Source: Cupriavidus metallidurans CH34
Lineage (GTDB): Bacteria > Pseudomonadota > Gammaproteobacteria > Burkholderiales > Burkholderiaceae
DNA: 64,000 nucleotides
Assembly (NCBI RefSeq): GCF_000196015.1
Contig: NC_007973.1
Coordinates: forward strand, 992,001-1,056,000
Reading direction: 5' to 3'
This document shows positions 55,420 through 64,000 of the stretch, in pieces (positions within the stretch are counted from its first letter, which is position 1; each line of letters opens with the position of its first letter). The notes under the pieces are model-generated. The model saw nothing but the letters and a program-made list of their open reading frames with translations, ran no database searches and had not been told where the DNA came from. The position numbers and the translations under genes are program-made.

Positions 55420-56040
55420 GTGATCAAGATCGACAAACACCTGCCCGCTCCGCACGGCATCGCGCCGGTACTCGTGCGCCGCGCGCCGAAGCTCGTCCTG
55501 CCGTTCGGCGAACGCAGCAAGAGCCGCCTGCGAGCCATCCTCGACAACGGCGCCGAGGCTGCGTTGTTCCTGCCGCGCGGCACCGTGCTGCGTGGCGGCG
55601 ATCTTCTGGTGGCAGAGGATGGTACCTTCGTGGAAGTGCAGGCCGCGGCGGAGTCGGTGCTGCAGGTCACTGCGCCCGACCCGCTGGCGCTGATGCGCGC
55701 AGCCTATCACCTGGGCAATCGCCACACGCCGGTGGAGGTCGGGCGCGATTACCTGCGGCTGGAGTATGACTCTGTGCTGGCCGACATGCTTGCCCGACTG
55801 GGCGTGCAAGCCGAGCGCGCGGACCTGCCGTTCGAGCCCGAGGCTGGCGCCTATGGCGGCGGCCACAAGCACGGGCATGATGCGACGTTCGCGGAGGACT
55901 ACGCGGCGGCGCAGGCAGTGTTCCACGAGCATCATGGGCACTCGCACTCGCACTCGCACTCGCACTCGCACTCACATGACCATGACCATGACCATGACCA
56001 TGATCACGTGCATGACGAGCATTGCGGTCACAAACATTGA
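55420..56040 (+). CDS. ureE: Urease accessory metallochaperone UreE with His-rich tail
   Basis: UreE delivers nickel to the urease assembly complex. The 206-residue protein starts with GTG at 55420 ([13 protein letters not shown]) and has the UreE core [31 protein letters not shown], including the interface His. The C-terminus (about residues 166-206) is very His-rich, with (HS)6 then (HD)5, encoded by hexanucleotide repeats at 55939-56004. This tail is expected to bind several Ni2+ ions. ureF follows 33 bp later. Confidence 0.95.
   Translation: MIKIDKHLPAPHGIAPVLVRRAPKLVLPFGERSKSRLRAILDNGAEAALFLPRGTVLRGGDLLVAEDGTFVEVQAAAESVLQVTAPDPLALMRAAYHLGNRHTPVEVGRDYLRLEYDSVLADMLARLGVQAERADLPFEPEAGAYGGGHKHGHDATFAEDYAAAQAVFHEHHGHSHSHSHSHSHSHDHDHDHDHDHVHDEHCGHKH
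55939..56004 (+). repeat. Hexanucleotide repeat in ureE coding His-Ser and His-Asp tracts
   Basis: Five CACTCG units plus one CACTCA (55939-55974) encode (His-Ser)6, followed by four CATGAC and one CATGAT (55975-56004) encoding (His-Asp)5. All units keep the frame, so slippage changes tail length by two residues per unit and does not disrupt the protein. Confidence 0.9.
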
Positions 56041-56073
56041 GTTGCGCCTGACAGCGTCAGCAGAGCCATCCCC

Positions 56074-56766
56074 ATGACCGCGCTCCCCCAGCTCATCTCC
56101 CTGCTGCACCTTGCCTCGCCGGCGCTCCCCATCGGCGGCTTCAGCTATTCGCAGGGACTGGAGGCGGCCATCGATTGCGAGTTGGTGCGGGATGCGACGA
56201 CTGCCGAACGCTGGATTCGCGACAACCTCCTGCATGTGCAGGCCCAATGCGAGGCGCCTGTCTGGCTACTGCTGCATCGCGCGTGGCAGACGCAGGACCA
56301 CGCCTCCGTGCGGCAATGGAACGACTGGTTTCATGCCACCCGGGAAACATCCGAACTGCGGCTCGAGACCGAGCAGATGGGCTGGTCGCTGGCGAAACTG
56401 ATCGCGCAGATGGGTTGGGGCGACGATGCGTCCCGCGACCTGCTGCGCGACATGCGACCGGTCTGCCTGCCCACGGCGTTTTCCTCGGCCTGCGTGGCGC
56501 TAGGTATCGCTGCGCGTGAAGGCTTGGCCGCGTATCTCTTCAACTGGGCCGAAAACCAGGTGGCAGCCGCCATCAAGGCGGTGCCGCTCGGCCAGGTGGC
56601 GGGCCAGCAGATGCTGCTTGGCTTGCATCAGGCGGTGCTCGGCACCGTCGATGAAGCAGTGTGCCGCGCCGATGCGGTGCCACCATTGCTTTCCACGTTC
56701 TCCCCGATGCTAGGCGTACTGTCGGCGCGTCACGAGACGCAGTACTCCCGGCTGTTCCGATCCTGA
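56074..56766 (+). CDS. ureF: Urease accessory protein UreF
   Basis: UreF is the scaffold of the UreDFG complex and gates UreG GTPase activity. The 230-residue protein has [29 protein letters not shown] at its start and a helical body, matching the family length. It is followed 9 bp later by ureG. Confidence 0.95.
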   Translation: MTALPQLISLLHLASPALPIGGFSYSQGLEAAIDCELVRDATTAERWIRDNLLHVQAQCEAPVWLLLHRAWQTQDHASVRQWNDWFHATRETSELRLETEQMGWSLAKLIAQMGWGDDASRDLLRDMRPVCLPTAFSSACVALGIAAREGLAAYLFNWAENQVAAAIKAVPLGQVAGQQMLLGLHQAVLGTVDEAVCRADAVPPLLSTFSPMLGVLSARHETQYSRLFRS

Positions 56767-56775
56767 GATCCGATC

Positions 56776-57399
56776 ATGACTCGTACCAAGAAAAACCCTC
56801 CGTTGCGCGTTGGCGTGGGCGGCCCCGTCGGCTCCGGCAAGACCACGCTGCTCGAGATGCTGTGCAAGGCCATGCGCGACCGCTATGACCTGGTGGCGAT
56901 CACCAACGATATCTATACGAAGGAAGACCAGCGCCTGCTGACGATCTCGGGCGCGCTGCCGGCCGAGCGGATCATGGGTGTGGAAACGGGCGGGTGTCCT
57001 CACACCGCGATCCGCGAGGACGCCTCGATCAACCTCGAGGCCGTCGATCGGATGCTGGCGAAGTTTCCCGATGCCGATGTGGTGTTCATCGAATCGGGTG
57101 GAGACAATCTGGCTGCGACGTTTAGCCCGGAGCTTTCCGACCTGACGATCTATGTGATCGACGTGGCGGGCGGCGAGAAAATCCCGCGCAAGGGCGGGCC
57201 GGGCATCACGAAGTCCGATCTGCTGGTTATCAACAAGACCGATCTTGCGCCCTATGTTGGTGCATCACTGGAGATCATGGAGAGCGACGCCCGCAAGATG
57301 CGCGGCGAGCGGCCCTTTGTGATGGGCAGTGTGAAGTCGGGGCAGGGACTTGACCAGGTGATTGCGTTCATCGAGCGGCAGGGCATGCTCGACGTGTAG
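56776..57399 (+). CDS. ureG: Urease accessory GTPase UreG
   Basis: This 207-residue SIMIBI GTPase powers nickel insertion into urease. The P-loop [12 protein letters not shown] is at residues 16-27, the CPHT-containing [19 protein letters not shown] binds metal in the family, and [25 protein letters not shown] and ERQGMLDV complete it. The TAG stop lies inside the first unit of an 8-bp tandem repeat. Confidence 0.97.
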   Translation: MTRTKKNPPLRVGVGGPVGSGKTTLLEMLCKAMRDRYDLVAITNDIYTKEDQRLLTISGALPAERIMGVETGGCPHTAIREDASINLEAVDRMLAKFPDADVVFIESGGDNLAATFSPELSDLTIYVIDVAGGEKIPRKGGPGITKSDLLVINKTDLAPYVGASLEIMESDARKMRGERPFVMGSVKSGQGLDQVIAFIERQGMLDV

Positions 57400-57433
57400 C
57401 CGTGTAGCCGTGTAGCCGTGTAGCCGTGTAGCT
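57394..57433 (+). repeat. 8-bp tandem repeat at the 3' end of ureG
   Basis: Five copies of GTGTAGCC lie in a row, the last ending in T (GTGTAGCT). The ureG stop codon TAG is in the first unit. There is no terminator-like T-run. Confidence 0.9.
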
Positions 57434-57469
57434 ACGCGGGCTCCTCCCCTCATCCCTTCGCGCTGCTGG

Positions 57470-57856
57470 CTAGGCGATCTTGCGCAATTGTTTTCGCGCG
57501 AGCGCTCTTGCCACGCCGGCCACCACATCGCGGTCAGTGTCGCTGAGTTCCGTCATATAGCGCAGCGTGGCCTGTACCGCTGGTGATATCTCCGGGTTGA
57601 ATGGCGCGCGTGCCGGCTCGACCGGCGCGTCCGCGCAATGACTGGAGAAATCCAGCATCACACTCGGCGCGACACCCAGCGTGTCGGCAAGCGTGCAGAT
57701 GTTGTACAGCGCAACATTGCGCGTGCCGCGTTCGATTCCGCTGAGGTACGATCGCGCGAGTCCGCTTTCGAGCGACAGCGCTTCCTGAGACCAGCCGCGC
57801 TGCTTGCGCAACCAGGTCAGATGCCGCCCGAACAGCTTGAGTGGATCCCCGGTCAT
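57470..57856 (-). CDS. XRE family HTH transcriptional regulator
   Basis: This 128-residue protein starts MTGDPLKLFG and has the helix-turn-helix KQRGWSQEALSLESGLARSYLSGIERGTRNVALYNICTLADTLGV at about residues 15-65, with a C-terminal part of about 55 residues ending RALARKQLRKIA. It is a small phage-repressor-type or toxin-antitoxin-type regulator. It is convergent with ureG and divergent from an uncharacterised gene; a promoter with an operator-like dyad lies between them. Confidence 0.85.
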   Translation of the reverse strand: MTGDPLKLFGRHLTWLRKQRGWSQEALSLESGLARSYLSGIERGTRNVALYNICTLADTLGVAPSVMLDFSSHCADAPVEPARAPFNPEISPAVQATLRYMTELSDTDRDVVAGVARALARKQLRKIA

Positions 57857-57905
57857 AAGGTGCATTGTGGATATTAGGTCGCTACGTCGCCCGAGGCTAA
57901 AGGGT

Positions 57906-57941
57906 TTGACCTGTCGATCACGACAACTTATAGTTCGTCGT
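57906..57941 (+). promoter_or_regulatory. Promoter and operator-like dyad between the XRE regulator and its divergent neighbour
   Basis: TTGACC (57906-57911), 17 bp, then TATAGT (57929-57934) reads to the right. A dyad ACGAC-AACT-TAT-AGTT-C-GTCGT (57920-57941) covers the -10 box. A repressor bound there would block this promoter. The rest of 57857-58135 holds no gene. Confidence 0.55.
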
Positions 57942-58135
57942 TCTATCGGTGCCAGATCTGCATTTCAAGGGATGCGCCCACTCAAGGGTGCGGCGCCGAT
58001 CGCATGGACCGGACGGTTTCACGCCGTGCCGAAACGGGGCAGTAGCGCATTGGCGATCGGGCGGAAAGCCGCGTCGTATCGCCGTTGCGCATTCAGGGAC
58101 CACTCGCGTCCCAGACTCCGTTCAGAGGGAATGTC

Positions 58136-58825
58136 ATGCGGATTTACACGTTCTTCCATGCTCACCATCGCGGCGATCTGCCGCACCTCAAGACTGCCAC
58201 GACAAACGGTTTCGGTCACTGCTTATGTGTCATTCCGACAACGGCAGGGCTCGGTCACTCTTGCGATTACATCCATCTGCGTGCCGGTGATTGCTATCCG
58301 GTCACGGTAGCCGGGCACCCGGAATGGTGGGCTTGCCTGCAAGGCGGCCTGCGCGTGCTCGATGGCGATGCGGAGCGCGCGGTGCTGGCCTGCGGTGATA
58401 TTCATACCCCCGAAGTGCACCAGGCGGTCGAGTTACAGGCCGTGGTCGACAGCGTGCTGGTTCGCGCCATCCCACAAGCCGGCGAGGCCGGGCACTGCAA
58501 TGCCGGCGCCGCCGAATTCATTGCGATCGATGCGGGCGAGGCCGAGTGGGCGCAGCATCTTCACGCGCGCGGGCTGGTCTGGGGTGTCTGCCATCGGGGC
58601 GTGCTCAACCTGCAATGGCGGGGCGGGGCGAGCGGCGGCGAAGTTCAATCGACCTACCTTCAACCGGGCATGGCCTTCGCGCCAGAGCCTGATGACGACT
58701 ACTGCATCGATGCGATGCTGTCCGGTGCCGGGCTGCTCTGCTGCATGCAGCCGGCACCGGCACCGGCACCGGTACCGGTACCGTCAGACGCATACGCCCC
58801 GCAGGGCGAACGACAGGCCGCCTGA
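58136..58825 (+). CDS. Uncharacterised 229-residue protein, possibly cupin-like
   Basis: This protein starts MRIYTFFHAHHRGDLPHLKTATTNG and is not a family I recognise. Segments such as HLRAGDCYPVTVAGHPEWWACLQGGLRVLDGDAERAVLACGDIHTPEV, with a Gly-rich turn and two His, look cupin-like, but no full cupin motif is present. The Cys and His content is high. The C-terminus (about residues 203-215) is Pro/Ala low complexity made by CCGGCA and CCGGTA hexamers. The ATG at 58136 has AGAGGGA upstream. It is preceded by the promoter and dyad at 57906, divergent from an XRE regulator. Confidence 0.7.
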   Translation: MRIYTFFHAHHRGDLPHLKTATTNGFGHCLCVIPTTAGLGHSCDYIHLRAGDCYPVTVAGHPEWWACLQGGLRVLDGDAERAVLACGDIHTPEVHQAVELQAVVDSVLVRAIPQAGEAGHCNAGAAEFIAIDAGEAEWAQHLHARGLVWGVCHRGVLNLQWRGGASGGEVQSTYLQPGMAFAPEPDDDYCIDAMLSGAGLLCCMQPAPAPAPVPVPSDAYAPQGERQAA

Positions 58826-58833
58826 CGCCGGCA

Positions 58834-59526
58834 TTAGCGACGCTGGTATTGCGTGGCGCCGAACAGGACCTCGCGCTCCTTGTCGCCCTGCAGCGGCTTG
58901 CGTGCGCTGGCCAGGACCTCGACGCCGCGCTTGACCGCTGGACGTTCCGCGATGTCGTTGAACCAGCGCTTCAGGTGCGGATAGTCGTCCAATTCCACGC
59001 CCTGGTTCTGCCAGCTGCGCAGCCACGGGAACGTTGCGATATCGGCCACGGTGTAGGTGTCGCCTGCCAGATACTTGTGCGTCGACAACTGCTTGTCGAT
59101 CACGCCGTAGAGGCGCTTGGCCTCGTTGGTATAGCGATTGACGGCGTACTCGATCTTCTCCGGCGCGTAGATGCGGAAGTGGTGCGCCTGACCCAGCATC
59201 GGGCCGACACCGCCCATCTGGAACATCAGCCACTGCAGCGCCTCGTACTTGCCGCGCACGTCCTCGGGCAGGAACTTGCCGGTCTTGCCCGCCAGGTACA
59301 GCAGGATCGCACCCGATTCGAACAGCGAGATCGGCTGGCCGTCCGGGCCGTCGGTGTCGACGATCGCCGGGATCTTGTTGTTCGGGCTGATCTTGAGAAA
59401 GTCCTCGCCGAACTGGTCGCCGGCGCCGATGTTGATCGGATGGACCCTGTACTCGAGGCCGCACTCCTCAAGCATGATGTGGACTTTATGGCCGTTCGGT
59501 GTGGGCCAGGTGTAGGCGTCGATCAT
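58834..59526 (-). CDS. Glutathione S-transferase family protein (YfcG/YghU-like)
   Basis: This 230-residue protein has the thioredoxin-like N-domain: MIDAYTWPTPNGHKVHIMLEECGLEY, with the TPNG active-site segment typical of nu-class (YfcG/YghU) enzymes, then NNKIPAIVD and FESGAILLYLA. The alpha-helical C-domain includes YLAGDTYTVADIATFPWLRSW. Nu-class enzymes reduce disulfides with glutathione. The ATG at 59526 follows GGAGA. It is 165 bp downstream of the acyl-CoA dehydrogenase gene on the same strand, with a terminator between them. Confidence 0.88.
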   Translation of the reverse strand: MIDAYTWPTPNGHKVHIMLEECGLEYRVHPINIGAGDQFGEDFLKISPNNKIPAIVDTDGPDGQPISLFESGAILLYLAGKTGKFLPEDVRGKYEALQWLMFQMGGVGPMLGQAHHFRIYAPEKIEYAVNRYTNEAKRLYGVIDKQLSTHKYLAGDTYTVADIATFPWLRSWQNQGVELDDYPHLKRWFNDIAERPAVKRGVEVLASARKPLQGDKEREVLFGATQYQRR

Positions 59527-59643
59527 CTGCAACTGTCTCCATGGAAGATTCGCCGGGGCATTAGAGCACGAAAGAAATAACCCTGTTGGGCATGGATGAT
59601 CTGTTCGTGGGATGGTGCTTCGGTGTCCAGCCCGGCAAGAAAA

Positions 59644-59671
59644 AAAGCCCGACAGTGACCTGTCGGGCTTT
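59644..59671 (-). terminator. Terminator of the acyl-CoA dehydrogenase gene (minus strand)
   Basis: AAAGCCCGACAG and CTGTCGGGCTTT form a 12-bp stem with loop TGAC (59644-59671). On the minus strand it is followed by a run of T (plus-strand A-run from 59639). Confidence 0.85.
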
Positions 59672-59691
59672 CCTGTTTCAGCGGCAGCGCA

Positions 59692-60954
<1,263 letters not shown>

Positions 60955-61025
60955 GAGGTCTCCTCGGTTACCTTTTGGGTGTGGTACCAGGCACGGTGTG
61001 CCGACGTTGGTTACTCTAGCGGAAC

Positions 61026-61063
61026 CTGATCAATAAGAAAAATGAATTTTCTAGATTGGTCAG
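61026..61063. promoter_or_regulatory. 38-bp imperfect palindrome in the acyl-CoA dehydrogenase/LysR divergent region
   Basis: CTGATCAAT (61026-61034) pairs with ATTGGTCAG (61055-61063), 8 of 9. Inside, AGAAAA (61036-61041) pairs with TTTTCT (61047-61052). It lies 72 bp from the acyl-CoA dehydrogenase start and 141 bp from the LysR start. It is a strong operator candidate for the LysR protein. Confidence 0.55.
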
Positions 61064-61203
61064 TATCAATATCCTGCATTCCGTGACAGAATGCATTCAC
61101 TACAAACTGACGTCGTGTCGATCGGTTGCCGGCTGGCCCCAATGCCCGCTGCGCGATCTGGCGTGCGTCTCGTGCCAGTCAAGCATTCGCGCAGGAAGGT
61201 GCC

Positions 61204-62145
61204 ATGCAGCTCAGCCGGATCGATCTCAATCTCTTCGTAGTATTCGACGCCATCTACAGCGAGGGGAGCATCACCGCTGCCGCGCGCCAGTTGAACCTGA
61301 CGCAGCCGGCCGTGAGCCACGCGCTGGGCCGGCTGCGCACGCTGTTCGACGATCCGCTGTTCGAGCGCCGGGGGCAGGGCATGGCGCCGACGCCGCTGGC
61401 CCGTTCGTTGGCCGGGGAGGTGCGTGGGGCGTTGCAGTCCTTCGCCCGGACGCTGCAGGACACGCCGCACTTCGACCCCACCAACACCACGCGCCGGTTC
61501 ACCATCGGCATGCGCGACGCGCTCGAGTCCACGCTGCTGCCGCCGCTGATGGCGCGCGTGACCGCGATGGCGCCGCACGTGGAGATTGCGGCGATTCGCT
61601 TCGACCGGCGCGAGATGGAGTCCGAGCTGCTGGCCGGCACGCTGGACGCCGCGATCGACATCCTGCTGCCGGTATCGCCGGCGATCCATCACGCCGCGTT
61701 CATGTCCGATCCGATGGTGGTGCTGGCGCGGCGCGATCATCCGCTGGTCAAGAAGGAGCTGACGCTCGAGCGCTATCTCGCGGCCGAGCACGTGCACGTG
61801 TCCTCGCGGCGGCGAGGCGCGGGGCTGGAGGACCAGGCGCTGCATCGCATGGGCCTGACGCGGCGGGTGCGCCTGCGTTGCCAGCACTATGCAGCCGCGT
61901 GCCGGGTGGTCAGTTGCACCGATCTGCTGGCCACGCTGCCGCTGCGCTACGCGCGCATCGCCAACGAGCCCTATGCCAACCGCCTGCTGTCGCTGCCGTT
62001 CAAGGTGCCGTCGCTCGAACTGCATCTGTACTGGCACGCGGGCGGCGAGAACGACGGCGCGAACCGCTGGCTGCGCGAGCAGCTGATGACGGTGATGGAA
62101 TCGCTCGGCAGTGGCATGACGGATGTCACGTCGGCTGCCGAGTAA
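61204..62145 (+). CDS. LysR family transcriptional regulator
   Basis: This 313-residue protein has the N-terminal winged helix-turn-helix LSRIDLNLFVVFDAIYSEGSITAAARQLNLTQPAVSHALGRLRTLFDDPLFERRGQGM (residues 3-61), then the effector domain. The start at 61204 has AGGAAGG upstream. It is divergent from an acyl-CoA dehydrogenase gene, which it probably regulates in response to an acyl or fatty acid-type ligand. The ligand is not known. Confidence 0.9.
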   Translation: MQLSRIDLNLFVVFDAIYSEGSITAAARQLNLTQPAVSHALGRLRTLFDDPLFERRGQGMAPTPLARSLAGEVRGALQSFARTLQDTPHFDPTNTTRRFTIGMRDALESTLLPPLMARVTAMAPHVEIAAIRFDRREMESELLAGTLDAAIDILLPVSPAIHHAAFMSDPMVVLARRDHPLVKKELTLERYLAAEHVHVSSRRRGAGLEDQALHRMGLTRRVRLRCQHYAAACRVVSCTDLLATLPLRYARIANEPYANRLLSLPFKVPSLELHLYWHAGGENDGANRWLREQLMTVMESLGSGMTDVTSAAE

Positions 62146-62234
62146 CCCCGGGTTAACGTTGTCAGACAAACGCCGATTTCAACAGCGGGTGTGATCGCCA
62201 AGAATCGCCGGATCTTCTCGACAGGAGGGACGGC

Positions 62235-64000
62235 ATGGCTGACACACTCATAGCGACTTCAACAGGATCTTCCGCGCAATCTGTCGCGCAGCGTGCCGCG
62301 AACCGGCACTGGCGCGGCGCGCTGGCCGGGGCGATGGTTTCCCTGCTGGCCGCGTCGCTATCAGGCTGCGGCACGGTGGACAAGGAGGCGGGGACGTCCG
62401 CCGCATCGACCGACCCGGCCACGGGGACGGTGCCGGCGTCTACCGGGGCCGTGGCGTCAGCCGGGTTGCCGCCCGCCGCCGAAGTTGCCTCGGGCTACCG
62501 CCCGGGGATGACCACGACCTATGCGCAGAAGCATATGGCCGCGGCCGCGAATCCACTGGCCACGGAGGCAGGTCGCGAGATGCTGCGTGCTGGCGGGTCG
62601 GCCATCGATGCCGCCGTGGCGATGCAGGCAGTGCTGACGCTGGTCGAGCCACAGGCTTCCGGGATCGGTGGCGGCGCCTTCATCATGTACTGGGACGGCA
62701 AGCGCGTGCAGACCTATGACGGCCGCGAAACGGCACCCGCTGGCGCCACCGAGAACCTGTTCATGCGTGCCGATGGCAAGCCGATGGAGTTCTCGGCGGG
62801 GCAGATCGGTGGGCGCTCGGTCGGCGTGCCGGGTGTATTGCGCGCGCTGGAGCTCGCGCATCGCCAGCACGGCCGCTTGCCGTGGGCACGCCTGTTCGAG
62901 CCAGCCATCGCGCTGGCCGACAAGGGCTTTCCGATCTCGCAGCGCCTCTATACGCAGGTTGCCGCAGACAAGTTTCTGACCGGCTCCCCCGAGATGAAGG
63001 CGTATTTCCTCGACGATCAGGGCAAGCCGAAGCCGGTCGGCACGCTGGTCAGGAATCCGCAGCTCGCGCAGACATTGAGGGAGATCGCCAGACACGGGCC
63101 GAACGTGTTCTACAACGGCCCCATCGCGCATGACATCGTGGCCAAGGTCAACGCTCATGCGAATCCTGGCAGCCTGTCCGTGGCCGATCTGAAGGGGTAC
63201 AAGGCCAAGGAGCGCCCGCCGGTCTGCACGAACTACAAGGCCTGGAAGGTCTGCGGGATGCCGCCGCCTTCGTCGGGTGGCATCGCTATCGCGCAGATTC
63301 TCGGCAACCTCGAAGCACTCGAAAAGCGCGATCCGCGCTACGCGCTGGCAAAGCTCAAGCCGGCGCAGGTCAATACGCCGGCGGGGTTCGAGGCCAATCC
63401 GCTGGCGGTGCACGCCATCTCGGAGGCCGACCGTCTGGCCTACGCGGACCGTGGGCTCTACGTGGCCGACGCCGATTTCGTGCCTGTAGACGTGGGCGCG
63501 CTCGTGAATCCGCAATACCTGGCCGAGCGTGCCGAACTGATTGGCGAGAAGAGTATGGGCAAGGCCGAACCGGGCACGCCGCCCGGGGTCAACGTTGCCT
63601 TTGCGCCTGACCGCTCGCCACCGCGCATTTCCACGTCGCAGGTGGCGGCGGTGGATGACCGTGGTGGCGCGTTGTCGATGACCACGACGGTCGAGTCGTA
63701 CTTCGGCTCGCACATCATGGTGCGCGGCTTCATGCTGAACAACCAGCTGACCGACTTCTCGTTCAACCCGACCGAGAACGGCAAGCCTGTGGCCAATCGG
63801 GTGCAGGCTGGCAAGCGGCCGCGCTCGTCGATGGCGCCGACGCTGGTGTTTGACCGCAAGAGTGGCAGGCTGGTGGCGGCGCTTGGCTCTCCGGGCGGTT
63901 CGCAGATCATCGAGTATGTCTCGAAGACGCTGGTCGGCCTGCTCGACTGGAACATGGACGTGCAGCAGGCCGTGAGCATGGCGAACTTCGGTAGCCGTAA
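62235..64000 (+). CDS. ggt: Gamma-glutamyltransferase, lipoprotein (partial, C-terminus off the right edge)
   Basis: The open frame runs past the window end, with 588 codons visible. The N-terminus has a hydrophobic stretch and lipobox ASLSGC (Cys46), so the protein is probably lipidated. The Ntn-hydrolase precursor has AAANPLATEAGREMLRAGGSAIDAAVAMQAVLTLVEPQASGIGGGAF, and Thr467 aligns with the catalytic Thr391 of E. coli GGT. Around it the sequence is STSQVAAVD, where E. coli has TTHYSVVD. PGGSQIIEYV is the usual late motif. It transfers gamma-glutamyl groups or hydrolyses glutathione. AGGAGGG precedes the ATG. Confidence 0.88.
   Translation, partial: MADTLIATSTGSSAQSVAQRAANRHWRGALAGAMVSLLAASLSGCGTVDKEAGTSAASTDPATGTVPASTGAVASAGLPPAAEVASGYRPGMTTTYAQKHMAAAANPLATEAGREMLRAGGSAIDAAVAMQAVLTLVEPQASGIGGGAFIMYWDGKRVQTYDGRETAPAGATENLFMRADGKPMEFSAGQIGGRSVGVPGVLRALELAHRQHGRLPWARLFEPAIALADKGFPISQRLYTQVAADKFLTGSPEMKAYFLDDQGKPKPVGTLVRNPQLAQTLREIARHGPNVFYNGPIAHDIVAKVNAHANPGSLSVADLKGYKAKERPPVCTNYKAWKVCGMPPPSSGGIAIAQILGNLEALEKRDPRYALAKLKPAQVNTPAGFEANPLAVHAISEADRLAYADRGLYVADADFVPVDVGALVNPQYLAERAELIGEKSMGKAEPGTPPGVNVAFAPDRSPPRISTSQVAAVDDRGGALSMTTTVESYFGSHIMVRGFMLNNQLTDFSFNPTENGKPVANRVQAGKRPRSSMAPTLVFDRKSGRLVAALGSPGGSQIIEYVSKTLVGLLDWNMDVQQAVSMANFGSR

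Noticed and set aside
55939..57433. Short tandem repeats in ureE and after ureG as a possible CRISPR or REP array.
   Set aside because: Units are 6 and 8 bp with no spacers. They are simple tandem repeats.

Overview
The window is high-GC chromosomal DNA from a betaproteobacterium of the Burkholderiaceae, most like Cupriavidus/Ralstonia. This rests on protein content and gene order: an ilvBHC-psd-pssA-leuA block, rpsO-pnp, tpiA-secG-tRNA-Leu(GAG)-nuoA-N, cyoABCD, and urtABCDE fused to a ure cluster containing a hupE-type gene. It is mostly core chromosome. No insertion sequence, prophage, integron or CRISPR array was seen.

Layout. 1-4.4 kb, minus strand: an ECF-type sigma factor, a DUF3619 membrane protein, a DUF3106 protein, an RDD membrane protein, an alpha/beta hydrolase and a metallophosphoesterase cut by the left edge. 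4.6-8.3 kb: ilvB, ilvH and ilvC for branched-chain amino acid synthesis, with a structured leader. 8.4-10.6 kb: psd and pssA for phosphatidylethanolamine synthesis, then a BON-LysM protein. 10.6-12.5 kb: leuA behind what reads as a complete leucine attenuator. 12.5-14.6 kb: a lipoprotein and an orphan substrate-binding protein. 14.6-17.7 kb: rpsO and pnp, each with a structured 5' leader. 17.8-20.4 kb: an NADPH:quinone oxidoreductase, tpiA, secG and tRNA-Leu(GAG). 20.5-35.6 kb: all 14 genes of NADH dehydrogenase (complex I), followed by a DUF2818 protein, a NUDIX hydrolase and a DUF1178 protein. 37.3-40.7 kb: a paired PimC/PimD-like acyl-CoA dehydrogenase with two MaoC-type hydratases. 41.3-45.3 kb: cytochrome bo3 ubiquinol oxidase (cyoABCD).

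45.5-57.4 kb is a nitrogen scavenging island. The urea ABC transporter urtABCDE lies behind a consensus sigma-54 promoter and an NtrC-like site. It is followed by ureD, ureA, a hupE-type nickel permease gene, ureB, ureC, ureE, ureF and ureG. Urea is imported, hydrolysed by the nickel urease and released as ammonium. 57.4-64 kb: an XRE regulator divergent from an unknown 229-residue protein, a glutathione S-transferase, an ACAD10/11-like acyl-CoA dehydrogenase divergent from a LysR regulator, and a lipoprotein gamma-glutamyltransferase cut by the right edge.

The most notable non-coding signal is upstream of leuA. There is a good promoter whose predicted start falls on the AUG of a 26-codon leader peptide carrying four CTA leucine codons, then a strong terminator. 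A 9-bp antiterminator pairing between the leader ORF and the terminator is visible. Other signals worth checking are the DUF3619/ECF cassette, dyads in two divergent regulator regions, and the leaders of ilvB, rpsO, pnp and cyoA. All calls are by eye from sequence; no database search was run.
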